A stretch of DNA of 64,000 nt from JAGWRI01 sp035700805 (GTDB lineage Bacteria > Gemmatimonadota > Gemmatimonadetes > Gemmatimonadales > Gemmatimonadaceae): assembly GCA_035700805.1 (NCBI GenBank), contig DASSOG010000056.1:24375-88374 (forward strand), written 5' to 3'. Positions within the stretch are counted from its first letter, which is position 1; every line of letters begins with the position of its first letter. A program made the translations under genes and the position numbers. Below are positions 55,192 to 62,983 of the stretch, one piece after another. A model generated the notes under the pieces. That model saw only the letters and a program-made list of their open reading frames with translations, made no database searches and was not told where the DNA came from.

Positions 55192-56172
55192 ATGTCTCGG
55201 ATCTTCAGCGGGATTCAGCCGTCCGGCGAGCTGCATCTCGGCAATTACCTGGGGGCCGTGCAGAATTGGGTGCGCCTGCAACGTGAGCATCCGACCATCA
55301 TCTGCATTGTCGACTATCATGCCATCACCGTGGCGTACGACCCGGACGTCCTGCGCGCGCGGCGCCGTGAGATGGCGGTCTCGCTGCTGGCCGCCGGCAT
55401 CGACCCCGAAGTCGCCACGCTGTTCGTGCAGTCCTCTGTCCGGGAACATACCGAATTGCAGTGGATCTTCAACACCGTCACGCCGCTGGGTGAGCTGGAG
55501 CGCCAGACGCAGTTCAAGGACAAGTCGAGCCGGCAGGAGAGTGTGATGGCGGGCATCCTGAACTATCCCGTGCTGCAGGCCGCCGACATCCTGCTCTACC
55601 GTGCCGACCTGGTGCCGGTGGGTGAGGACCAGGTGCAGCACCTGGAGCTGTCGCGCGTGATCGCGCGCCGCTGGAACGCGGCCTTTGGCCGTGGCGAGGA
55701 CTACTTTCCCGAGCCGCAGGCCATGCTCACGCCCACTCGGCGCATCATGGGGCTGGACGGGCAGGCCAAGATGTCCAAGTCCATGGGGAACACCATTGCC
55801 CTGCTGGAGTCGCGCGACGAGATCTGGGCCAAGCTGCGTCCGGCAGTCACGGATCCCGCCCGCGTGCGGCGCACGGATCCGGGGCATCCGGACGTATGCA
55901 ACATCTACGCGCTGCACCGGGCCTTCAGCGACGAGCCCACGGTGAAAAACGTCCACGACCAGTGCACCACGGCGGGGTGGGGGTGCATTGACTGCAAGAA
56001 GGTGCTGCTGGACGGCATGGATGGGCACCTGGCGCCCATTCGCGCGCGCGCGGCGGAGCTGCGCGCCGACCCGGGGCGGGTGGATGATGTGCTCGAGGCG
56101 GGCGCCACGACGTGCCGTGGCATCGCGCGCCAGACCATGCACGACGTGCGCGACCGTATGGGGCTTTCCTGA
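55192..56172 (+). CDS. trpS: Tryptophan--tRNA ligase
   Basis: The 326-residue class Ic synthetase starts MSRIFSGIQPSGELHLGNYLGA with HLGN at 15-18. It contains VGEDQVQHLELSRVIA and the intact KMSKSMGN loop. It opens an operon of seven tightly packed genes; its TGA overlaps the next ATG. Confidence 0.97.
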   Translation: MSRIFSGIQPSGELHLGNYLGAVQNWVRLQREHPTIICIVDYHAITVAYDPDVLRARRREMAVSLLAAGIDPEVATLFVQSSVREHTELQWIFNTVTPLGELERQTQFKDKSSRQESVMAGILNYPVLQAADILLYRADLVPVGEDQVQHLELSRVIARRWNAAFGRGEDYFPEPQAMLTPTRRIMGLDGQAKMSKSMGNTIALLESRDEIWAKLRPAVTDPARVRRTDPGHPDVCNIYALHRAFSDEPTVKNVHDQCTTAGWGCIDCKKVLLDGMDGHLAPIRARAAELRADPGRVDDVLEAGATTCRGIARQTMHDVRDRMGLS

Positions 56173-56852
56173 TGTCCACCCTCCTCGATTCCTTTCAACT
56201 GGTGGTGCTGTTCAAGCTGGCCATGGCGGTGCTGCTTGGGGCGGGGGTCGGGCTGGAGCGTGAGATTGCCGGCAAGCCGGCCGGCCTCCGTACGAATATC
56301 CTTATCTGCGTAGGCGCGGCGCTGTTCATGCACCTGTCCATCGTGGTGGGGGAGATTGGCTTCTCCATGCCCGACGGCCATCCGTACGGGGACGTGACGC
56401 GCATTGCCGCGCAGATCGTCACGGGCGTGGGGTTCATCGGCGCCGGCACGATCATGCAGGCGCGCGGGACCGTGGTGGGCCTCACCTCCGCCGCGACGAT
56501 CTGGGTGGTGGCGGCCATTGGTTCGGCGGTGGGCGCGGGCTATTACGTCTCGGCGCTGGGCGGCACGGCACTCGTGATGATTGTGCTCGGCGGGCTGGGG
56601 GGCCTGGAGCGTCGTGTGCGGCGGATCCGTCGCCGGTTGAGCGCCCGGATCAAGCTGGTGCCGGGCACCGCGCCGGAGGGCGTCTGCGACCTGCTGGAGG
56701 CCCTGGGCGTGCGGGTGGTCTCGCGGCAGGTGTTCGATCACCTTCACGATCGCACGCTTGAGCTCCGCCTGTCCGGCCCCGCCCGGCAATTCGACGAGGT
56801 GCGTGACCGCCTGGCCGGGCGTGATGATGTCCAGTCCTTCGAACTCGAATAG
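56172..56852 (+). CDS. MgtC/SapB family membrane protein
   Basis: The 226-residue protein has about four to five N-terminal helices with the family signature GAGVGLEREIAGKPAGLRTN and TGVGFIGAGTIMQ. It ends in a soluble C-terminal domain (about residues 150-226) like the ACT-type domain of MgtC. MgtC proteins affect Mg2+ stress survival and F-ATPase activity. Start ATG 56172 overlaps trpS; its end overlaps the next gene by about 29 bases. Confidence 0.92.
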   Translation: MSTLLDSFQLVVLFKLAMAVLLGAGVGLEREIAGKPAGLRTNILICVGAALFMHLSIVVGEIGFSMPDGHPYGDVTRIAAQIVTGVGFIGAGTIMQARGTVVGLTSAATIWVVAAIGSAVGAGYYVSALGGTALVMIVLGGLGGLERRVRRIRRRLSARIKLVPGTAPEGVCDLLEALGVRVVSRQVFDHLHDRTLELRLSGPARQFDEVRDRLAGRDDVQSFELE

Positions 56853-57888
56853 CGGTTCGCGACGGCTCGTCGTGGACCTCCTGTCCACGGCGCCCACCTG
56901 GGCACTGCCGCCGGAGGCCGAGGCGGCGATCGTGGACGGGGCGCCGGCCGGCTGGTCGGTGCGCTTCGTGCGCGCGTCCACGACGTCGGACGGCGACGGC
57001 GCGCCCGCGCCCAGCCCCGAGGCGCTCCAGGCGATTGCCGACGCCGAAGTCTATTTTGGTTTTGGAATATCGCGTCCGCTGCTGCTGGCCGCGCCGCGGT
57101 TGCGCTGGGTGCATTCGGCCACCGCGGGGGTGGGGCGGCTGCTCTTTCCGGAAGTGGTGGACGGGCCGCTGGTGCTCACCAATTCGGCGGGCATCCACGG
57201 CCCGCCCATGGCCGAGAGCGTGCTGGCGGGCGTGCTGCACTTCCTGCGCGGGCTGGATGTGGCCGTGGAACAGCAACGGCGCGGGGAGTGGAGCAAGCGG
57301 TTCTTTGTCTCCGCGCACACGCCGTTGCGCGAGGTGTCGGACTGCCGCGTGCTGGTGGTGGGCGCCGGGGGCATCGGGTCGGAGGTCGCCCGGCGATTCA
57401 CGGCGCTGGGGGCCGCATGCACCGGTATCCGGCGGCGCCCGGAGCGCGGAGCACCGGCGGGGTTCGCGCGGGTGGCGGGTCTTGACGCCCTGGACGCCGA
57501 GCTCGCCCGCGCGGACGTGGTGGTCGTGGCCGTTCCGCTCACCGGGGCGACTGACGGGTTGCTCGGGGCACGCCGGCTGGACCTGCTGCCGGCGGGCGCG
57601 ATCGTGGTCAACGTGGCGCGCGGGGCACTGGTGGACGAGGCGGCGCTGGCCGAACGGCTGGAGTCGGGGCGGCTGCGTGGCGCCGTGCTGGATGTTTTCG
57701 GCGAGGAACCCCTAGCGCCGTCCAGCCCGCTGTGGCAGCTTCGTGCGGCGTTGCTCACCCCCCACATCTCGGCCGTCTCACCGCGCCGGTTCTGGCCGCG
57801 GCAGCTCGACCTGTTCATGGAAAACTGGGGGCGCTACGTGCGGGGCGAACCCATGCGCAACCTGGTGGATAAAGAGGCGGGATACTGA
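56824..57888 (+). CDS. D-2-hydroxyacid dehydrogenase family protein
   Basis: The 354-residue protein has the NAD-binding fingerprint VVGAGGIGSEVARRF. The catalytic set is Arg in NVARGALVDEAAL, Glu in FGEEPL and His in TPHISA, and the substrate-side sequence is TNSAGIHGPPMAES. The substrate (glyoxylate, hydroxypyruvate or another 2-oxoacid) cannot be told. Three consecutive start candidates lie at 56821, 56824 and 56827, all inside the end of the mgtC-like gene. Confidence 0.92.
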   Translation: MMSSPSNSNSGSRRLVVDLLSTAPTWALPPEAEAAIVDGAPAGWSVRFVRASTTSDGDGAPAPSPEALQAIADAEVYFGFGISRPLLLAAPRLRWVHSATAGVGRLLFPEVVDGPLVLTNSAGIHGPPMAESVLAGVLHFLRGLDVAVEQQRRGEWSKRFFVSAHTPLREVSDCRVLVVGAGGIGSEVARRFTALGAACTGIRRRPERGAPAGFARVAGLDALDAELARADVVVVAVPLTGATDGLLGARRLDLLPAGAIVVNVARGALVDEAALAERLESGRLRGAVLDVFGEEPLAPSSPLWQLRAALLTPHISAVSPRRFWPRQLDLFMENWGRYVRGEPMRNLVDKEAGY

Positions 57889-57891
57889 ATC

Positions 57892-59088
57892 ATGGAAAAG
57901 ATCATCAAGGCCGCCGTGGAACGCGGCGCGTCGGACATCCACATCAAGGCGGGCGATGTCTTTCGCGCGCGCATTGACGGCAAGCTGGTGGGGCTGACCA
58001 AGCAGACCCTCACGGCCGACCAGACCCGGCAGATTGCGCTGCACCTCATGGGGAATGAGGAGGATCGCAAGCGCATCGACACCATGACGGATCTGGATTG
58101 TTCGTGGGAGGTGCCGGACGTCGGGCGCTTTCGCGTGAACATCATGAAGCAGCGCGGCACGTTCATGATCGTGATGCGCGCCATTCCGCTGGACGTGCCC
58201 TCATTTGAGAAGCTGCGGCTCCCGCCAGTGCTGGCGCAGGTGGCCAAGGCAGAGCGGGGCATGGTGCTGGTGACGGGCGTGACCGGCTCGGGCAAGTCCA
58301 GCACCATGGCGGCGCTGGTCAACTACATCAACCAGCACGAGAACCGGCACATCCTCACGCTGGAGAACCCGATTGAGTTCCTGCACAAGGACATCAACTC
58401 GGCCATCACCCAGCGCGAGATTGGCAGCGACACCACGGACTTCAAGATGGGCCTGCGCGCGGCGCTGCGGCAGGATCCGGACGTGATCATGATCGGCGAG
58501 CTCCGTGACGCCGAGACGATTGACACGGCCATGAAGGCGGCCGAGACGGGGCACCTGCTCATTTCCACCCTGCACACGCCCGACGCGCAGAGCACCATCC
58601 TGCGCATCATGGCGATGTTCCCGCCCGACGAGCAGGACGTGGTGCGCATCCGCCTGGCGGAGTCGCTGCACGCGGTGGTGTCGCAGCGCCTGCTCAAGCG
58701 CCGGGACGGCAAGGGGCGCGCCGTGGCGGCCGAAGTGCTCATCGTGACCCCGGCGGTGCGCGACATGATTGCCGATGGCAAGCGCATTGGCGAGATCCGG
58801 GATTACATCGAGGCAGGCCGTGAGCAGTATGGCATGCAGACCTTTGACCAGCACCTGGCCGACCTGGTACATAATAAGGAAGTAATGTTCGAGACGGCCA
58901 TGGCGGCGTCCACCAACCCGGCGGACTTCGAGCTCAAGCTGCGGATGTTCGGGCGGCTGTCGCAGTCGGTGCAGATGGCGGCGGTGACCGAGGCGGAGGA
59001 GCAGGCGATGGCCGCGCCCGCGGTGGAGGAAGACCGCCCGTCGCTGGACGGCGTGCAGACCGGTGGGTTCAACTTCCTGGGGCAATGA
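57892..59088 (+). CDS. pilT: Type IV pilus retraction ATPase PilT-like
   Basis: The 398-residue secretion ATPase has GASDIHIKAGD at the N-terminus, Walker A GVTGSGKSS, the Asp box LTLENPIEFLHKD, Walker B MIGELRDAETID and the His box GHLLISTLHT. It powers pilus depolymerisation in twitching motility. The last about 60 residues are Ala/Glu-rich and variable. No other pil genes are nearby. The stop overlaps the next start (ATGA). Confidence 0.93.
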   Translation: MEKIIKAAVERGASDIHIKAGDVFRARIDGKLVGLTKQTLTADQTRQIALHLMGNEEDRKRIDTMTDLDCSWEVPDVGRFRVNIMKQRGTFMIVMRAIPLDVPSFEKLRLPPVLAQVAKAERGMVLVTGVTGSGKSSTMAALVNYINQHENRHILTLENPIEFLHKDINSAITQREIGSDTTDFKMGLRAALRQDPDVIMIGELRDAETIDTAMKAAETGHLLISTLHTPDAQSTILRIMAMFPPDEQDVVRIRLAESLHAVVSQRLLKRRDGKGRAVAAEVLIVTPAVRDMIADGKRIGEIRDYIEAGREQYGMQTFDQHLADLVHNKEVMFETAMAASTNPADFELKLRMFGRLSQSVQMAAVTEAEEQAMAAPAVEEDRPSLDGVQTGGFNFLGQ

Positions 59089-59987
59089 GCCTGAATCTGC
59101 GTGGGGTGTTCGGCCCCGTCGTGACGACCTTCGATTCGGCCTCCGGGGACGTGGCGGTGGCCGAGTTTGTCGCGAACATCCGCGCGCACCTGGCGGCCGG
59201 GTTGCATGGCGTCGTGGTGGGGGGCTCCACGGGGGAAGCCGTGCTGCTCGACGAGGCGGAGCTCGACCAGCTCGCGCACGCGGCGCGGGGCGTGGTGCCC
59301 GCCGACCGTGCGCTCATCGTGGGGGTGGGCGCCGAGTCCACGCGCCTGACCGTGGCACGGGCCCGGCGGGCGGCGGCGGCGGGGGCGGACGCGGTCCTGG
59401 TAGTGTCGCCGCGGTATTACGCATCCGCCATGACGGCCGGGCCGCTGCTGGCGCATTTTCGCCGCGTGGCCGACGCGAGTCCGGTGCCGGTGCTGCTTTA
59501 CAACATTCCGAAATATGTCGGGTTCAGCCTGGGGCCGGCCGTCGTCACCGACCTGGCGGCGCACCCGAATATCGTGGGCCTCAAGGACAGTTCGGGCAAC
59601 CGGGACCTGGTGAGCGTGTACGTGAACGCGCAGCGCGAGGATTTCTCGGTGCTCAACGGCAGCGGGTCGCTGGTGCAAGGCGCGCTGGCCGCGGGGGCGC
59701 GTGGCGCGGTGCTGGCCGTCTCCCTCTTTGCGCCGGAGCTGGCGCTGGCCGTGTTCCAGGCGATGCAGCGCGGCGACGAGGCGGCCGCCGTGGCCGCGCA
59801 GGACCGCCTGACCCCGCTGTCGGCGACGATCGTGGGCGCGCTGGGGGTGCCCGGCGTGAAGGCTGCCCTTGCCGCCATCGGGCTGCACGGGGGGCCGGTG
59901 CGCGCCCCGCTCCACGCGCTGGAGCCAGCGGAAGTCCGTCAGGTGCGGGCGCTGCTCGCCAGCGAGGCACTGGCCGCCGCGAGCTGA
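59085..59987 (+). CDS. DapA-family (dihydrodipicolinate synthase-like) aldolase
   Basis: The 300-residue TIM barrel has GGSTGEAVLLDEAE, LLYNIPKYVG with the catalytic Tyr and VGLKDSSGN with the Schiff-base Lys. GGSTGEA in place of GTTGE, and KDSSGN, are more like 4-hydroxy-2-oxoglutarate aldolases or other sub-families than true DapA. It is probably not the lysine-pathway enzyme, but that is inference. Confidence 0.88.
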   Translation: MSLNLRGVFGPVVTTFDSASGDVAVAEFVANIRAHLAAGLHGVVVGGSTGEAVLLDEAELDQLAHAARGVVPADRALIVGVGAESTRLTVARARRAAAAGADAVLVVSPRYYASAMTAGPLLAHFRRVADASPVPVLLYNIPKYVGFSLGPAVVTDLAAHPNIVGLKDSSGNRDLVSVYVNAQREDFSVLNGSGSLVQGALAAGARGAVLAVSLFAPELALAVFQAMQRGDEAAAVAAQDRLTPLSATIVGALGVPGVKAALAAIGLHGGPVRAPLHALEPAEVRQVRALLASEALAAAS

Positions 59988-59989
59988 CC

Positions 59990-61069
59990 GTGGCCGTGGA
60001 TGGCGTGGCGCTCTGGCGCGCGCTCGCCGCCTCGCCGCGATTCAGCGGCACCAAACCGCTGACTGCCGCGAGGGACCGGTGCCGCGCGGCGCTGGTGGTC
60101 CTGGGGTTCAGCGTGGTCGAGCAGCCATTCGAGTTCTCTATATTCCCGGCGCGATGGGGCATGCCGGTGGTGGGCGGCGCGAGTACGCTGCTGCTGGCCA
60201 TCGTGCTCTGGGGCCACGGGTCGCGCGGGCCGCGGGCCGCGTGGATGGCGATGGCCACTGCGGTGGCGATGCTCACGCTCCTGGTGCGGTGGCTCACTGG
60301 GCCCGGGGCGCAACGCCTGCGCTGGGCGCGCGTTTCCGGCGTGAACCTCCAGGCGACGCGCGGCCCGGAACCTCGCCTGTGGCTGGTGGCGCACCTGGAT
60401 TCCAAGTCGCAGCGGTATCCGCTGGCGTGGCGGGCGCTGGGCGGGGCGCTCCTGCTGGCGGCGTGGGCCGGTGCCGTGCTCGCCACGGCGGTGGCGCAGG
60501 GAGGCCGCTCGCCGTTGGCTTTCACGATCCTGCTGGTGGGCGTGGTGGGGGCGGCGCTGCTGGGGCTCGGGGCCGTGGGAAATGATTCGCCAGGCGCGGT
60601 GGACAACGCATCGGGCGTGGCCGCGGTAATCCAGGCCGCGTCGCTCCTGCCGGCGGGCGTGTCGGTGGGAGTGGTGATCACGGATGCCGAGGAGCTGGGG
60701 CTGGCCGGCGCGCACGCCTGGGCCGCGTCGCGCCGCCCTGGGATGGCCGTGAACGTGGACACCCTGGACGATGCAGGCGCCCTGCGACTGCTGATGCACG
60801 GCGCCCGCGGTGGCGGGTTGCGGGGTGCGGTTGTCCGTGCATCGGAACGCACCAGCCAGCGTTGTCGCGTGCGCCGGCTCCCGCCCGGCGTGCTCACGGA
60901 CGGTGTCGCGCTGGCCCGCGCGGGCTGGTCAACCGCCACGCTCACCCGATCCACGCTTCGCACACTGGCCCGAATCCACACCTCGCGCGACTGCGTAGGG
61001 GCAATGCAGGGCAGCGCCATCGCGTCGGCGGCGGCGCTGCTGGCCGCCATCGTGGAGGAAGCACCGTGA
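59990..61069 (+). CDS. M28-like metallopeptidase with membrane helices
   Basis: The 359-residue protein (GTG 59990; CTG 59984 and GTG 59996 are alternatives) has the M28 zinc set. His135 and Asp137 lie in AHLDSKSQ, Asp205 in GAVDNASG, Glu234/Glu235 in DAEELG, an Asp in NVDTLDD and a late His in RIHTSRD. Four hydrophobic helices are present: two before the first zinc ligand and two between His135 and Asp205, where soluble family members have a loop. The active site would therefore sit at the membrane surface. Confidence 0.78.
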   Translation: MAVDGVALWRALAASPRFSGTKPLTAARDRCRAALVVLGFSVVEQPFEFSIFPARWGMPVVGGASTLLLAIVLWGHGSRGPRAAWMAMATAVAMLTLLVRWLTGPGAQRLRWARVSGVNLQATRGPEPRLWLVAHLDSKSQRYPLAWRALGGALLLAAWAGAVLATAVAQGGRSPLAFTILLVGVVGAALLGLGAVGNDSPGAVDNASGVAAVIQAASLLPAGVSVGVVITDAEELGLAGAHAWAASRRPGMAVNVDTLDDAGALRLLMHGARGGGLRGAVVRASERTSQRCRVRRLPPGVLTDGVALARAGWSTATLTRSTLRTLARIHTSRDCVGAMQGSAIASAAALLAAIVEEAP

Positions 61070-61557
61070 TTGCCATTGCCATTCTCGTACTCGTGCTGGT
61101 GGGGGCGCTGCTCCTGATTCCGCTGGGACTGCCGGGCACCTGGCTGATGGTGGGTGCCGCGCTGGTGTACGGCCTGGTGGTCAAGGGCGCGGTGGGCAGC
61201 GTGACGCTGGTTGGCACGGCCGTGCTCGCGCTGGTGGCGGAACTGCTGGAGTTCACGCTGGCCTCACGGTACACGCGCAAGTACGGTGGGTCGCGGCGCG
61301 CGGGCTGGGGCGCCATCCTCGGCGGCTTTGTCGGCGCATTCTCCGGGGTGCCGGTGCCCATCGTGGGCCCCGTGATCGGCGCCTTTGCGGGCGCGTTCGT
61401 TGGCGCGCTCGTTGCCGAATACACCGTGCGCGCTGATCGTCGTACGGCCACGCGCGCCGCCACCGGGGCCCTGCTGGGTCGCGTGACCGCGGCCGCGATG
61501 AAGGTGGCCATCGGTGCGGTGATCGCCGTGTGGATCATCTCGGCGGTGGTGATCTGA
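61066..61557 (+). CDS. DUF456-family membrane protein
   Basis: The 163-residue, very hydrophobic protein starts at GTG 61066, overlapping the previous stop. DUF456 features are the PLGLPGTWLMVGAALVYG hairpin, VALVAELLEF-like helix, YTRKYGGSRRAGWGAILGGFVGAF and Gly-rich helices to the end. The function of the family is unknown. It is the last gene of the trpS operon. Confidence 0.85.
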   Translation: MIAIAILVLVLVGALLLIPLGLPGTWLMVGAALVYGLVVKGAVGSVTLVGTAVLALVAELLEFTLASRYTRKYGGSRRAGWGAILGGFVGAFSGVPVPIVGPVIGAFAGAFVGALVAEYTVRADRRTATRAATGALLGRVTAAAMKVAIGAVIAVWIISAVVI

Positions 61558-61606
61558 GGGAGTCCGCGCGCGGCGGCAGGCGAGCCGTGGCCCGATTTGC
61601 GCGTCG

Positions 61607-61634
61607 TTGACACCCCTTGGGTCGGGAGTAGATT
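61607..61634 (+). promoter_or_regulatory. Sigma70-type promoter of purA
   Basis: TTGACA at 61607-61612 and TAGATT at 61629-61634, spacer 16 bases, 66 bases before the purA ATG. The expected transcription start (about 61641) coincides with the first base of a perfect terminator hairpin. Confidence 0.65.
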
Positions 61635-61640
61635 GACTCA

Positions 61641-61668
61641 ACGCCCCGGGTATCCCGGGGCGTTTTTT
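61641..61668 (+). terminator. Intrinsic terminator between the trpS operon and purA
   Basis: ACGCCCCGGG at 61641-61650 and CCCGGGGCGT at 61654-61663 form a perfect 10-bp stem with a 3-base loop. A run of T continues to 61667. This is the best terminator in the window, and it lies just downstream of the purA promoter. Confidence 0.9.
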
Positions 61669-61699
61669 CGTGCGGGCGGCCACCTCCCCCAGGGATCGC

Positions 61700-62983
61700 A
61701 TGTTCACAGACAACCACCGGACCATCGTCGTCGTGGGCGCGCAGTGGGGCGACGAGGGCAAGGGCAAGCTCGTGGACGTGCTCGCCGAACGGGCGCAGTG
61801 GGTGGTGCGCTACCAGGGCGGCGCCAACGCCGGGCACACCGTGGACCTGGGCGACCGGCACTTTGTGCTTCACCAGATCCCGAGCGGCATCCTGCACCCC
61901 GGGGTGCGATGCGCCATTGGCAATGGCGTGGTGCTGGACCCCGACACGCTGTTCACCGAAATCGACGAGCTGGTGCGCGATGGCATTGACGTGGAGGGCC
62001 GGTTGTACGTGAGCGACCGTGCCCACCTGGTGCTGCCCTATCACAAGCTGGTGGACGCGGAGAGCCATGCCAGCCAGGCCATCGGCACCACGGGGCGGGG
62101 CATTGGTCCGGCGTACGAGGACAAGATCGCGCGTCGCGGCGTGCGCGTGGTGGACCTGCGCCACCGGGGCCGGCTTCAGGCGCTGGTGGAGCAGGGTGCG
62201 GCGCACGCCAACGCGCAGTTGCAGCGCTTTGGAAGCGAGAAGCGCGCGTCGTGCGACGAGACAATGGCGCTGCTCGATCGCCTGGCGGTGCGCCTGCTGC
62301 CGCTGGCCGAGGACGTGGGCCTGGTCATTTATCGTGCCTCGAAGACCGGCGCCGCGGTGCTGCTGGAAGGCGCGCAGGGCTCGCTGCTGGACGTGGACCA
62401 CGGCACGTACCCGTTCGTGACGTCGAGCAACACCACCTCCGGGGGCGCGGCGGTGGGCGCGGGTATCTCGCCCATGGCCATCCACGGGGTGCTGGGGGTG
62501 GTGAAGGCGTACACCACGCGTGTGGGCAACGGGCCGCTGCCCACCGAGCTGGACGAGGCCGGGGCCGAACGGATGCGCCGGCTTGGCAACGAATTCGGGG
62601 CGACCACCGGGCGTCCGCGTCGCTGCGGCTGGTTCGACGCCGTGGTGGTGCGGTATGCCGCGCGCGTGAACGGGCTGACAGACCTGGCGGTGACCAAGCT
62701 GGATGTGCTCGATGAGTTTGACCGCATCGCGCTGTGCACGGGCTACGAGTTCGAGGGGGAACTGCACACGGAATTTCCCGCGGACCTGACGGCGCTCGAG
62801 GGCATCACGCCGCGCTACGAGTGGCTGGATGGCTGGCAGAGCTCCACGGCGGGCGCGCGCAAGCTGCAGGACCTGCCGGCCGCGGCGCGCCGCTACCTGG
62901 ATCGGATGCAGGAGTCCGTTGGCACGCCCGTCACCTTCGTGAGCGTGGGGACGCGCCGCGACCAGATTATCGGACTGGAATGA
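61700..62983 (+). CDS. purA: Adenylosuccinate synthetase
   Basis: The 427-residue enzyme makes adenylosuccinate from IMP, Asp and GTP in AMP synthesis. Motifs: VVGAQWGDEGKGKLVD, GGANAGHTV, TTGRGIGPAYEDK, EGAQGSLLDVDHGTYPFVTSSNT and GRPRRCGWFD. ATG 61700 opens at MFTDNHRTIV. Its TGA overlaps the next gene's ATG. Confidence 0.97.
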   Translation: MFTDNHRTIVVVGAQWGDEGKGKLVDVLAERAQWVVRYQGGANAGHTVDLGDRHFVLHQIPSGILHPGVRCAIGNGVVLDPDTLFTEIDELVRDGIDVEGRLYVSDRAHLVLPYHKLVDAESHASQAIGTTGRGIGPAYEDKIARRGVRVVDLRHRGRLQALVEQGAAHANAQLQRFGSEKRASCDETMALLDRLAVRLLPLAEDVGLVIYRASKTGAAVLLEGAQGSLLDVDHGTYPFVTSSNTTSGGAAVGAGISPMAIHGVLGVVKAYTTRVGNGPLPTELDEAGAERMRRLGNEFGATTGRPRRCGWFDAVVVRYAARVNGLTDLAVTKLDVLDEFDRIALCTGYEFEGELHTEFPADLTALEGITPRYEWLDGWQSSTAGARKLQDLPAAARRYLDRMQESVGTPVTFVSVGTRRDQIIGLE

